Assembly: GCA_030765045.1 (NCBI GenBank)
Contig: CM060965.1
Location: forward strand, 149,754,874 to 149,818,873
DNA from: Tenodera sinensis
Lineage: Eukaryota > Arthropoda > Insecta > Mantodea > Mantidae
Length of the DNA: 64,000 nucleotides
Direction of reading: 5' to 3'
Both the position numbers and the translations under genes were made by a program. The notes below the pieces were generated by a model. That model was not told the origin of the DNA. It was given only the letters and a program-made list of their open reading frames with translations, and made no database searches. Position 1 is the first letter of the stretch. Each line of letters opens with the position of its first letter. This document shows, in pieces, positions 11,704-22,764 of this stretch.

Positions 11704-12899
11704 TCAGTCAGTTACTCACTCAGTCAGAAAGTCACAGTTAGTCCGTGCATCAGTCCGTCTGTCAGTCAGTCCATCAGTCCGTCAGTCAGTCCGTCAGTCA
11801 GTCCGTCAGCCAGTCCGTCAGTCAGTCCGTCAGTCAGTCCGTGAGCCAGTCCGTCAGTCAGTCAGTCAGCCACTCAGTCAGTCCGTCAGTCAGCCACTCA
11901 GTCAGTCCGTCAGTCAGCCACTCAGTCAGTCAGCCAGCCACTCAGTCACTGTCAGTCAGTCACTCAGTCACTCAGTTAGTCCCTCACTCAGTCAGTCACT
12001 CAGTCACTCCATTCAGTCAGTCACTCACTCAGTCATTCATACAGACACTCACTCAGTCACTCAGTAACTCAGTCAGTCACTCATTCATTCAGTCACTCAT
12101 TCATTCAGTCAGTCCGTCAGTTAATCAGTCAGTCACTCAGTCAGTCAGTCACTCGGTCAGTCACTCGGTCAGCCACTCGGTCAGCCACTCGGTCAGCCAC
12201 TCGGTCAGCCACTCGGTCAGCCACTCGGTCAGTCAATCGGTCAGTCAATCGGTCAGTCACTCGGGCAGTCACTCGGTCAGTCACTCGGGCAGTCACTCGG
12301 GCAGTCACTCGGTCAGTCACTCGGTCAGTCACTCGGTCAGTCACTCGGTCAGTCACTCAGTCAGTCAGTCACTCAGTCAGTCAGTCACTCAGTCAGTCAG
12401 TCACTCAGTCAGTCAGTCACTCAGTCAGTCAGTCACTCAGTCAGTCAGTCACTCAGTCAGTCAGTCAGTCACTCAGTCAGTCACTCAGTAACTCATTCAT
12501 TCACTCACTCACTCACTCACTCACTCACTCACTCACTCAGTCAGTCAGCCACTCAGCCACTCACTCAGTGACTCAGTCAGTCACTCACTCACTCACTCAC
12601 TCACTCTCTCAGTCAGTCACTCAGTCTCTCAGTCAGTCACTCAGTCTTTCAGTCAGTCACTCAGTCAGTCACTCAGTCACTCAGCCAGTCAGTCACTCAG
12701 TTAGCTAGTCAGTCAGTCACTCAGTCACTTACTCAGTTAGTCACCCAGTCACTCAGTCACTCACTGTCACAGTCACTGCTTTACTGACTCTGTCACTCTC
12801 TTACTCACTCACTCAGTAACTCGCTCACACACTGACTCGCTCACACACTGACTCACTCACTCACTGACTCGCTCACTCACTGACTCGCTCACTGACTCG
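11704..12899. repeat. CAGT/CACT tetranucleotide array, about 1.2 kb
   Basis: An almost uninterrupted tetranucleotide array (CAGT, with CACT, CCGT, CGGT and CACA variants). It contains zones with higher-order units: CCGTCAGT at 11750-11870, CACTCGGTCAG-type units at 12140-12360, and CACTCAGTCAGTCAGT-type units at 12355-12480. It then passes to CACT runs and CTCGCTCACTGA units at 12830-12899. Four-base units read without stops give Ser/Val/Gln/His-rich ORFs (11615-12067 and 11745-12491 plus; 12141-12356 minus). These are repeat artefacts and not genes. Confidence 0.97.
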
Positions 12900-12984
12900 G
12901 GTATCATTTTATCCAATTCACATATTCACCGTCCGCTAAGATCTACAAGGTTAACGGAACGTTAAAGCTATGAAAACTTCATTC

Positions 12985-13310
12985 AAAAATGACATGCTCG
13001 AAGAGTTCCACACAACAAAGTTGCAACAAAAAGTGGCCAAACTTCCTGACAGAGAAACACCACATAACAGATTATCTTGGAAGAGATACGGTTGCTGCCA
13101 CAAGACACGGTTGCCTCGAAACTCGGCTCTATTGGCTTAACATAATGCCACGTGTCTTGTATGGGGAAGGACACTCGGTTATGCACAGGGACCATATGGA
13201 AAAGTGCAGTGCTTTAAGCAAGGTTAGAGACAAAATAAACACTGCAGCAGATTTGTATTGGGAAGTAAGAAGGCGAATGGGTCTATACAAAGTGCCTTGA
13301 GTACTAAATA
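12985..13310 (+). pseudogene. LINE C-terminal tail fragment
   Basis: A 103-codon frame (12989-13300) directly after the tetranucleotide array reads TVAATRHGCLETRLYWLNIM, then GHSVMHRDHMEKCSAL, then DLYWEVRRRMGLYKVP. I recognise this as the C-terminal end of non-LTR retrotransposon polyproteins: LTTGHDCLAxHLxRxGI-like text, a Cys-His motif with MDRDHLxxCPAL, and a final YWEARRRM. Here the CxxC of the Cys-His motif is lost (RVLYGEG). After the stop come AATAAATGAATAAATGAAAG units, a typical LINE 3' tail. The upstream RT and RNase H regions are absent. Confidence 0.65.
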
Positions 13311-13704
13311 AATGAATAAATGAAAGCTACTGCTGTGGTGGATGGCTATTTCACATCTTGTATGGCCACAGGACAAAATGTGATGGTTATTGACATGACT
13401 TTCTTTACCTATTGTACATTATCATATAGTTCCTACAAACTATTTTTATTAAACCATATTGTTTTCCTTACTTTATATTACTTGACAACCTTTCAGAGGA
13501 ACACTTTCAATACAATGTATTTCTAGACATATGGATGATAAGTAAGACGGAGTCCGCAATAAAATATTTAAAAACGAATCGTTGTATCTGATCCATAACC
13601 CTTCATGATATTGCAAGAGTAGCTGAGTGATGACAAAGTATGAATAAAGAACTGAAACCGATAACGATGGATATTTTGAAAATGTCTAGTGCTAAACAAA
13701 TTTA
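13311..13704. other. Anonymous sequence
   Basis: A 68-codon ORF (13320-13526) rich in Tyr, Phe and Thr has no recognisable motif. Confidence 0.45.
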
Positions 13705-13868
13705 TTGACTGCCTCTACAGTGTGGAGTACTAACCTTCAAATTCAGAGATTTCACATTCGATTCCCGGCTGGAATCATAGGACATTTTCTTTAGCCATCC
13801 TCCCCATCCTTCCTAAGAACTGGAAATATAAATGAGTGTGAATGTGTGTGAGTTTAATTTAATGTAAT
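13705..13868 (+). mobile_element. tRNA-derived SINE, family A, copy 2
   Basis: The head GACTGCCTCTACAGTGTGG leads to a B-box-like CACATTCGATTCCC and a body with TTTCTTTAGCCATCC. The tail GAGTGTGAATGTGTGTGAG matches the tail of copy 1 at 990-1160. The order and spacing agree with that copy throughout. Confidence 0.75.
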
Positions 13869-14199
13869 GAAACAAAAACGACGATCAGTCTAGTCATTTT
13901 TTCTGACTTTAGTTTCTTCTAAAGCTTTTCCACAAAAACACTCTTTTACTAGCGTTAACACAGTCTACAGTCCTTTGTAAGTTTACAACTTACAAATGTT
14001 TTCCTCTCGTAACCCTGACTCACTCCTTTCTGTTTCTTCACTTTCTCTGTCTCTCAAACAGCTGACTGACGATACAATCGCTCAAAATTGATTAACTGCT
14101 TCGCTATCTTCCTCCACGAGACGTCGATTCTCTCACGTCACACGCAGCTGACACACACATATACGCTAGAACTAAAAGCTGAACTGACTACCCCGCCGC
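13869..14199. other. Anonymous sequence
   Basis: A pyrimidine-rich stretch lies around 13995-14060. Nothing else recognised. Confidence 0.45.
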
Positions 14200-14430
14200 C
14201 GCCTCGCCTCCTTATGTAGCGGGGATGACATAACACGGTCTTTCCTCGAACTTCTACAGATATGCCGGCCGCCGGGCACTTCTCATTGAATTTAGAAACT
14301 CCCTTTTGGTTCTGCCACTCTGATCGGCACGTGTTCAAAACACGTGAGGTAGCCTGACCTTGTTGCACGTGCCGACAGTGGCGTGGGGCACCCGGCCCCG
14401 AGCTCCCTTTGATGTGCACCGCCGCCACAT
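14200..14430. promoter_or_regulatory. GC-rich patch with three CACGTG boxes
   Basis: This patch is clearly richer in G+C than its surroundings. It holds three perfect CACGTG E-boxes at 14328-14333, 14341-14346 and 14366-14371, within 44 bp. The outer two form an inverted GGCACGTG...CACGTGCC pair. CACGTG is the binding site of bHLH factors such as CLOCK/CYCLE, USF and Myc. No start site or gene is visible next to it, so a regulatory role is only a possibility; it may be part of an unrecognised retroelement. Confidence 0.3.
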
Positions 14431-15699
14431 TAACAACCAAATTAATACAAACCTATAGATTAACAGTGTAAGCGAGTGATCATCATTCCTGTTGAGCTAT
14501 TGTTTCAATATGACACTTTGCATTTGTTAAAGATGTTAAAGGCGGCACATAAATTGAAAGTTTAAAAGAAAGGGTTATTCTAAATAAAAGGTGTCTCTTA
14601 AAGCTCTAATAAGTTCTTGCGGTTAACTAGGTATACACAATTACACAAAATTCCTTCCAAATACAGACGAACTCACAGGTTATTTCCATAAAATTCAAAA
14701 TATGCCGTTTACTTTTGATATAAATACCAAAGCATGTGGTATTTTAGTACAATTCTAGAATAGTTTTTAGAAGACATTAATAATGCTCGGCGCTCAACAA
14801 AACACGGACGGGACCAAACTACTTCACATCACCTGCCGTGCCGGCGAGCGGGAAAAAGCGCTCAAGGCCGAGACTACCTCGCAGGACTACTGTGTATACG
14901 TGACTTAATCCAGGCGGCAGAAACATAAGGGGTGCCGAGAACGTTCGCGAGACTTCTAGCTGAGTCATTTCCGTTGTGTGTATATGTGGAAGTCGAGAAG
15001 GCTTCATGTGACGTCAGCCCCAGCATACAGGCTGGAAGGGAAGTCATTGCATTCCTTCTGTGTGGTTCATAGAAGCATTATAAACAAAAAGTCGAATGGT
15101 ATTTTGTTCTTTCATCAGCCGATTTCGAAAAAATAGTTTTTTTTCTATCCAAATTGGATGCGTAATTCCACAAGTGTATACGAAGATAACAGTCTGTTAC
15201 TTGTAAGATGCGTAGAGTAACTTATTTCTGACACAGCCTCGGTAGTACTTATGGGACATTATATAGGGTTACGAAATGATTAATAATTATACGTGAAGGA
15301 ATACTCGGACCTACTCTCTCAGACATGAGGTAAGTCGACAACTTTGTGGTGGGGTTGATCAGGAAATTGGCCTAGTTTGTGAATTTAAACAGCTCGGACA
15401 CTTTCGCTTTCGCGTAATGTTTTGGGACCTAACTCTTGTGATTGGCCTACACTCACATAGTAAACACCAAAGGACAATGCAGGGTATGAGTTTCTTTCAA
15501 GACTTACCGTAACCAGTTTTTTTATGTACTGGGCTAGGGAAAGTGACCACCCACACAATCTGCAGTGCTGCCAACTTGTTTTCGACAAAACTAAAATATT
15601 TCAGTAGGAAATGGTCAGAGACAAAAGCGTAAAATACAAAATGAGTTCCAAATACCGAGATCTACTACTGGTTAAAATTAATCTAATGACTTCCCATCC
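14431..15699. other. Anonymous sequence
   Basis: Contains another GC-richer patch at about 14820-15020 with no recognised gene or motif set. The rest is AT-rich. Confidence 0.45.
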
Positions 15700-15918
15700 A
15701 CCCGGTATAAGGAGGACAGGGAGTGAGTTTTAGAGTTGAGTTCCGGACATCAATCGGTGTGTCAGTGAAAGTGACGCAGCTGTGAATGTGTTGGTGAGTC
15801 GTCGCGTGCGTTGTAAGAGGATTCACCGAGCATCCGGAGTGATTGTAACGTGCTAACTAGGGCATGAAAGACAAAGAAAGTGAAGAAAGACAGTAAATGA
15901 ACTGAGCAAGCTTATGCG

Positions 15919-15953
<35 letters not shown>
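15700..15953 (+). mobile_element. Possible poly(A)-tailed retroposed segment
   Basis: About 220 bp, starting near GGTATAAGGAGGACAGGGAG and moderately GC-rich, ends in an uninterrupted run of 31 A (15923-15953). The TATA-like start, absence of an ORF and pure A tail would fit a retroposed non-coding RNA or a 5'-UTR-like retroelement piece. I found no target-site duplication, so an ordinary A-rich microsatellite next to unrelated sequence remains possible. Confidence 0.35.
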
Positions 15954-15957
<4 letters not shown>

Positions 15958-16070
15958 GACTGTGGTAACGCGTGAAGAAAACTCTATTTATGGTAAAATT
16001 TTAGAAGACAAAATGATGGCAAAGTAACCGGACCTGCTGACATTTTGTCACAATAAGAATACATTTCATA
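15954..16070. other. Anonymous spacer
   Basis: Nothing recognised between the A run and the piggyBac end. Confidence 0.45.
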
Positions 16071-18405
16071 TTAAACCCAGATACGACTGACGTTCTACAT
16101 ATAGGACGCTATGCATAATTTTATTTTGAACTGTACTGTGTATTGTGATTATGTGATCAGCAGTTGGTACCCACTGTAAGTCCTTGCTGGAAGGCTGAAT
16201 TCCAGTCAACAATCAGCTTGTATTTGTGGCTGAAAAGTGGTGTGAATATACCCGTGCTTCAAAAAATGGCAGATCGCTATCACATTGTGTATGAAAGGCC
16301 GTGTAATTTTCGCACTGTTCATATACACATGCTAGTTTTATGCCTGGAGCTTGAGAGGAGGGCAATGTGGTATATTATAGTGTAAAATTAGTATAATATC
16401 AACAATGATCCTCAGCATTCAATGTTGTATAATGCCGTACTACATATAGTACAGTGGAGCTGGTGTATATCAAATGTAATTTACGATTGTGTCTTTCATA
16501 CAGGGGTTTCGTTCTTGATGAAGTTCTGAGAATGCAATAAAATGACGACTAAAGCGATGAAATCGTGGATTCCAGCAATCAGATCTCACTAACAGCACTT
16601 CCACCCACAAATGCTTGCGACGATGTAACTGATGCAGATTCAGGAGATGAAAATAGTGCACACTTAGACAATTTACCGGGTAGCCAATTGAGAACCGAAA
16701 CAGAATTTTATTAGAACTGGTTATTGAAAGTGAAGATACTTGAAGCTAGACTAGAGGAAGGAGAATGCAGACAGGATGAAAATAGTGATATGAAGAGGAA
16801 GAAGAAGTGTCACTGGGAGAAATGTGATCCTACAGAGTGCAATAATGAATGGCCCCAACAAAGTTAGTTCCTAACAATCGAAGCCCATTACAGATATTTT
16901 ATTTGTTTTTTGATGATGATATTAACCTCGTTGTTACATTCACAAATCAATATGCTGCCAAGCAGAATAGATTGGATGATGTGACTGCAACTGAAATTAG
17001 ATCATTTACTGCAATACTTTTACTAGGTGGTTATGTTGAAGTACCGAGGCGGAATATTTCTTGGGAAACAGTCGGATTCCCACAATAATCTTGTTGCAGG
17101 TGCTCTTTCCCGTGATAGATTCAGATTCATAATGTCCAACTTACACGTATGTATGTGGCAATGACAACCTGAATAAGTCTGACAGGTATGCTAAGGTGAG
17201 GCAATTATTTGAAATGCTTAACATACGATTCCAGGAGAATGCACCCCATGAAGAAAAGCATTGTGTTGATGAGGGAATGGTGCCTTACTTTGGTAAACAT
17301 TAGTGGAAGCAATTCATACGAGGCAAACCAGTACGCTATGGTTAGAAAATTTGGACTGGAGCTACAAGGACTGGATACATTATATTGATGGATCATTATC
17401 AAGGTATGAGCACTACTCTACTAGATGACTACAAACACTTGGGCTTAAGAGTAAGCGTCGTTCTTCAGTATGCAGATGTGTTATTGAGTTTGGAAAAATA
17501 CAGTTTTCACCTGTTTTTTGACAATTTCTTTACATTATTCCCCCTCCTTACTGAATTGCATGTTAAAGGAATCGGACGTACTGGGACAATAAGAGAAAAC
17601 CGGATCTCAAAATAAACACTGCTGGACACAAAGAAAATGAAGAAATCTCCCCTGGAAACCATTGATTTCAAATATGACAAGTCCAGCAATAGATGGAATG
17701 ACAATAGTGTAGTCACCATAGCTTCCAACTGTACGCCAGTAAAGCCGCTACACACAGTAAAACGACTTTTGCGAAGTGAGAAAAAAAGCATAGCTATCGA
17801 GCAGCCTCATATATGTCAACATGGGTGGAGATGAATGGGCTGATCAAAACATAAGCCTTTACAGGTCATCCATCAGAGGAAAAAAATGATATTTCAGCTT
17901 GATAGCGCACTGCATGATGTAGCCAAACAAAATGCATGGCAATCACATAGGCTTGAAGGTAACGAGAAACTGGATAATCTTGAATTTCGTCGCCGCGTTG
18001 AAACTTCCATCCTGGAAACAAATGCCCAGTTAGGAAAGTCTAAAGGGAGGCCATCAAAAACAGAGCATCAAGACTCCAGGGATGATAGAATAGACTATTG
18101 AGTGATTTGCCAAGATAAACAAACTCGCATACAAAAACTACCACAAGGTGCGTGAAATGCAATATTGGTTTGCATGTAAAGTGTTTCATGACATATCATA
18201 CCAAGTGACTGTTCAGAAACTCAAATTAACTCTGAAATATCCAAACATTTCACTATGTCCCAAACAACAATGTGGTGAACTTCCTATTTATATTATTGAC
18301 GTCCTACGTATAGGGCACCATGTTACTCACACTATTTTTTAATCATGAAACTGGTTTACACCTATATAACTCCCATGTAGCACATGTCTGTCTCATCTGG
18401 GTTAA
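16071..18405 (+). mobile_element. piggyBac-family transposon, decayed but with both ends
   Basis: The left end reads TTAA then ACCCAGATACGACTGACG (16071-16092). The right end, on the minus strand, reads TTAA then CCCAGATGAGACAGAC (from 18405). TTAA target sites and inverted ends starting CCC are hallmarks of piggyBac elements. A near-palindromic subterminal block, GACGTTCTACATATAGGACG (about 16089) and GACGTCCTACGTATAGGGCA (about 18298), occurs inside both ends. The total length of 2335 bp is usual for an autonomous copy. The two ends differ by one base just inside TTAA. The transposase frame in between is broken. Confidence 0.85.
16500..18180 (+). pseudogene. piggyBac transposase pseudogene (PGBD2/3-like)
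   Basis: The frame can be followed in pieces. It starts with GFVLDEVLRMQ (about 16503), the typical N-terminus, then an acidic stretch DDVTDADSGDENSAHLDNLP. The next block is NRSPLQIFYLFFDDDINLVV and RLDDVTATEIRSFTAILLLGGY (16849-17088), then SRDRFRFIMSNLH. The catalytic core follows: DEGMVPYFGKH, QFIRGKPVRYG, KIWTGATRTGYI, and FHLFFDNFFT with LPL-like text (17385-17615). The C-terminal block reads ADQNISLYRSSIRGKK and KGRPSKTEHQDSRDDRIDY. Stops lie at GKH-stop (17303) and RYG-stop (17342), and frames shift near 17080, 17390, 17615 and 17835. The Cys-rich C-terminal zinc motif is largely lost. The function would have been TTAA-specific cut-and-paste transposition; this copy cannot make active enzyme. 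Confidence 0.9.
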
Positions 18406-18532
18406 GGGGTAATTTGAGGAGGGGAAAATCTAAGTAGTCATCCTTACTCAAATTTGCAAGAAATTGAACTTGAATATTACATATGTATTTATGAAATTTC
18501 AGGAATTACTCAGGGGCTCGCAAACACACATT

Positions 18533-18557
18533 CATACACACACGCACGCGCGCGCGT

Positions 18558-18591
<34 letters not shown>

Positions 18592-18710
18592 GGCATTCAT
18601 TTTTCTGAAAATGTTTTGCCGCTAATTTAGGGTACTCATAACATCTACCTATTCCGGTGAAATCTTGAAGGCGAAGTTTTGGGTGAAATACAATACTTCC
18701 TCTAAGATAA
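18533..18710 (+). repeat. CA-containing interspersed repeat R3, copy 2
   Basis: A (CA)n tract with a CGCGCG core lies at 18533-18588. The R3 tail then follows: CATTTTTCTGAAAATGTTTTG, TTCCGGTGAAATCTTGAAGG and TTTTGGGTGAAATACAATAC. The alternating CG/CA core is of the type that can adopt Z-DNA. Confidence 0.65.
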
Positions 18711-19624
18711 TAAATCTAGAAAATAAGACTAATGTCCATGATAGTTTAGTCCCATTTCTAACCAGAAGACAATTCTGCGAAAGCAGCACGTCAGAAGTAC
18801 CAGTTCCAGTAGAAAGATCCATGGTGGCAGTTCAAGGTAATTCATCCAGTATTTCCAAAGCTTCGCCTTTGTGTATCCCTCTACTGCTGCACAATATTGA
18901 TTTTGTCCATGTATTTGCTATAATGGAATGAATTTCCACCTGCAGAACCAGACTATCATATTCCACTTTACAGCTCCAGCAGAATATGGAATCAGAGAGC
19001 ACTGGCTGGATAAAAAAAAAAAAAATAAAAACACAAACAAGGCTTAGTTACCTCACGCAGTGACGTAAACGAGTTGCTCAGTGAAACCTGCAATTACCAC
19101 CATAAACATCGTCCTTCAGTTGTTCAAGTATTGATCGAAGTGGCATCTAGATCAAGTTCTTTGCGATGCCTTGTGGTTATGCACGTATGTTGATGCAGCT
19201 GTTTTTTTATTGTTAGCGCTAAGCGCCTCAACACAATTTATAAAACAAGGATGCAACAATTGTTAGAAGGTGGCACGTGTAGCATATGTAAATTAAATTT
19301 GCGTAAAGCTACAAAATGCGTTTCTGTCAGCTTTTTATTATTTATAGGAGTTTTGATTTGATCATAGAACATCCTTTTAAAGAATAAACCTTTCTAAAAT
19401 ATCCAATAAGCTATAAATCTGAATCGCTAATAAATCGTTTAATCATTTACTAAAATAGCGGCTAAATTAGCAGTTTATGGTCACTTTCAAATGTTAGTAA
19501 ACTGCCTAGCTGATACATAAACTCAAAAACAGTTTGTACACTGGAATTTCAGTCTTATGCATCTTTGGAGAAAGAGAATGAATTTGAAACTACGAATTGA
19601 AGAGAGTATTTTATACTTGTTTGA
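18711..19624. other. Anonymous sequence
   Basis: An 88-codon ORF (18665-18931) overlaps the repeat tail and shows no known motif. A short A-rich run lies at about 19011-19031. Confidence 0.45.
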
Positions 19625-19990
19625 AATTCTACGGTTTTACCGTGACCGAGCGATTAGACCGTTCACCTTTCACCAAGATGGTACAAGTTTGATCCCAGGT
19701 AGTTCCATGTGGTATTCGTGGTAGATGAAGCGACATCTGGGCGGGTTTTCTCCGGGTTCTCTGGTTTCCCCCACCACTCATTCCACTGACTGCTCCATCA
19801 TTACCTTTCCAATCATCCATTTCGCCTACATTTCTTGTACCTTCTTTACTCTTATACCTGGTGTTGAGCTAACCACCCGCTTCCAGGTCTTTACTCTATC
19901 CGGTCCATAGGTTCATATGCTCCCCGACAGGCATCTGAACCTAGGCACTGGCTTCAAGTCCTAGGGGGTGTCAGTCGTCCATGTGGGGAG
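19625..19990 (+). mobile_element. tRNA-derived SINE, family B, copy 1
   Basis: The head TACCGTGACCGAGCGATTAG corresponds to the intact GCCGTGGCTGAGTGGTTAGA of the copy at 46530-46855. Then come GGTATTCGTGG, GGGCGGGTTTTCTCCGGGTT, CTGGTTTCCCC and ACCACCCGCTTCCAGGTCTT. It finishes with CCCGACAGGCATCTG and AAGTCCTAGGGGGT. All blocks match the other copy in order. It is about 350 bp long with no poly(A). Confidence 0.8.
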
Positions 19991-21149
19991 GATAATCAGA
20001 TGAAGAAAAACAAATTTTCCACTGTTTTGAGCGGATGCGCACCTGTACTGTGTATTTTATTCGATAATGAATAATGAAAATGGTGCTGAACGAAAATAAT
20101 ACAGAATAATTTTATTCACAAATAGACGTTGCCCCTGAAACCACCGTGTACAGCGTCACAAACATTAGCCGTGGTGGCGAAGTAGTGATCGATTACCCAG
20201 TCTGGTTGTTGACCTAAAAATAATCAATAGTTTGCAGCTTATACTGTGACTGTATGAATTAAATTATAGGTAAATATTAATAGAAGTAAAGACGTCGATT
20301 GACTTAAACGGTAAAATTCAGGTATCAAGTTTGTATAATTATACACCATGCCTACAATAAGAAATGTGTAACATTTAGAGTATTTAATACACTTTACGCA
20401 CACATGTAAGTAAAGTACACAAACAAATGTAGTTTCTAATAACTGAGCTTACGAAAATAATTTTCCATCATCAGTAATAATAGAATACGGAATCACGTTA
20501 GATATAATTAAATTACTGTATATTGATATGTAAAACTCGGATGGCTAATAAACTCTTTTTAGCTGCTTCGCTCCTGCATCGATTTGCCCATCTATCTGTT
20601 TGTTCATAATAACAACTTGCTAACCCTGGGATAAGCTTTTATAAGTGTATGAAACATGGATTTCAGTTAATGCTTTTTGGAGAGCTCCCAATCCGAAGGA
20701 CGAGGACTCAGCAATGCACCTGCCATGCACGCCCAAACTCTCGCCAACAATTGGTATTCTGAAATAGCCAGGCAGGATGAAAGGTAAAATCAAATGAGAA
20801 GTGAGGTGAAATTCGGGCGATGTAATTCCCAGCATTCGTCTAGAACAACGTCCAATATTGTCTCTTTGGAGACGCTTACGTAATGAGCGGCTATTCCCCA
20901 CTCCACTCCTTTCGCAGGATCAGACAGTAAGTATCCAGTTACGGACGCAAACAGGAGATTCCCTGTAAGTTTCTAAGGCATAGCTTGAATTTCCTGGGAT
21001 TATCCTCAGAAGACACTGGATGATTTTTACACAAATGGTAAACCGCTTCCTAAATAAAAAACGTGGATCTCGTTAAAACACACAACTTGTCAAACACTTT
21101 TTTCTTTTGAGTGAAACATTTCCGAGGTATTCTTTATTATTTGTTTGAA
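19991..21149. other. Anonymous sequence
   Basis: A 93-codon minus-strand ORF (20620-20901) has no family signature. No repeat recognised. Confidence 0.45.
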
Positions 21150-21390
21150 TTTGCCATTACTTTTCTCAAATAGGAATATATTATTCGTTCTTTTTTATCT
21201 CTTGCCCTTGCAAAGAGAACAGCATTTCAAAGGCATCATATAGCAACCAGCTCTTAAAATATTTTGCTGTGGCTTAAGGTCTACTCTGTTCCACTTGCAC
21301 CTACAAGAAAATAAGTAATAAAATACTTTTTGAAAATGCTTATGCCGGTTAAAATAAGTAGATAGAGAAATAAGCATTTGCAACAATAGT
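21150..21390. repeat. Unnamed repeat R2, copy 2
   Basis: It matches 3430-3690 in the same orientation through CTTTTCTCAAAT, TATCTCTTGCCC, AGAGAACAGCATTTCAAAGG, TATAGCAACCAGCT and TAAGCATTTG, with small indels. Confidence 0.7.
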
Positions 21391-21729
21391 GTATGAGTGA
21401 GTATAGCTCTGCATATATTTGCGAACAGAGTTTCCTCAAATTGAACTACACTAAACGTCTATATCGGAATATGTTACGCCACGATCACTTGGTGAATTTT
21501 CTAACGCTATGCACATCAACTTTGTCGCCAAATATTGATAGACTTTTTAAACGTTTTTTAAGCAGTACCAAAGAAGTCACTAATGAACAGATGTTTATCG
21601 TGTAATATTTGAAAGTGCTTTCGTAAATCAAACGCAGTGTACATAGCACCAAACCCTCACTGCAACACAATGCATAGCTGGGGCTTAAAGACAGGCAAAG
21701 TCTGCGTATAGTGGAAGGAGGTAAACCTA
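21391..21729. other. Anonymous sequence
   Basis: ORFs of 70 codons (plus) and 150 codons (minus, 21485-21937) overlap here. The minus one runs through the adjoining SINE and has no known motif. Confidence 0.45.
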
Positions 21730-21895
21730 AGCCCTTTCTTTCGCAAACGTTGGATATTGCTGGTATAGAGACACCGGAAACCCCCCCCGAATAAACCAAT
21801 GGGTCAAGAAGGCCAAGGGAATCAAATCCACAGCCTTCCGAATGTGGGCCACATACGCTACCGCCTGAGCCATTGCGCTCGGTCTGATGGAGGCA
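21730..21895 (-). mobile_element. tRNA-derived SINE, separate family
   Basis: On the minus strand an A-box-like AATGGCTCAGGCGGTAGCG (about 21860-21880) is followed 40 bp later by a B-box-like GTGGATTTGATTCCC. These are the two internal RNA polymerase III promoter boxes of a tRNA-derived SINE. The 3' body beyond a C-run (21781-21787) is not recognised, so the left boundary is uncertain. Confidence 0.6.
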
Positions 21896-22764
21896 TACTT
21901 CAAGGGCAAATACTGCATTATTGCTGATCAGTAACAATTCTTTTTGTATATTATTACTATAGTACTACAAAATAATGCGTTTCCATTTACATATACACAG
22001 GATTCCAGCCCTAGCATGAAATTTAGTATTTCAAATAATTATTTTGCGTAGGTTATATCGAATAATCACACGTGACCTAATATAACCCAACTACCCATAA
22101 AATATCCGTCAGTAACCACCTCCCAGCATGTTCAACTAGAGGTGGAATTCCCGGAATGCAGGTAATTCGCTTAGCAAGGATGGTTCATAGCAACAAGGCA
22201 AATACTCGTTTCAACCATTCTATCGATGATATTTTTATCCACTTTATAACCACGCTATCATATGTTGGAGGTTTAAATTCCTGCACTCTGTGTGTTTTCC
22301 GTTTTTACCGCAGATGTTAAAAATGTATTGATCCTTCAACTATTTTAATGTGCGTGTATTTATTGCTGCAGATAAACAATATAATCATATTGTAGTAGAA
22401 TTTTATCATTTATCACCGAACATTGACTTACATTTAATTCATGCAACATTTAAATATAACTCTTTCGTGCAAGTATCTCACTGTCCTGATCAATAGTATC
22501 AAGCATGAGTAATTCATCACCAGTTCGGAGACTAGGACACAGTAATTAGGTAGCTTTATTTTCACACAGACATTTCTTTTTTTTCACCATTACTGAAAAA
22601 TAAAATGCCACGCTAAAGGGTCAAATCCTTTGCAAAAACTCGGAAATGGAGATACCAAGATTTTAAATGTATTCTTCGTTGTGCAAATATGCACTTAACT
22701 CACTTTTATCACAATATACTATTATCTATTACCATAATAATCAATGATTAAAAAATTATTTTCT
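21896..22764. other. Anonymous AT-rich sequence
   Basis: No gene or repeat recognised. Confidence 0.45.

Noticed and set aside
11745..12491. 248-codon open frame rich in Ser/Val/Gln/His, and shorter partners on both strands
   Set aside because: It is a read-through of the CAGT/CACT array. A four-base unit gives a four-codon period without stops in several frames. There is no start context, splice signal or non-repeat sequence.
20620..20901. 93-codon minus-strand frame as a gene
   Set aside because: No recognisable motif and no supporting splice or repeat evidence.
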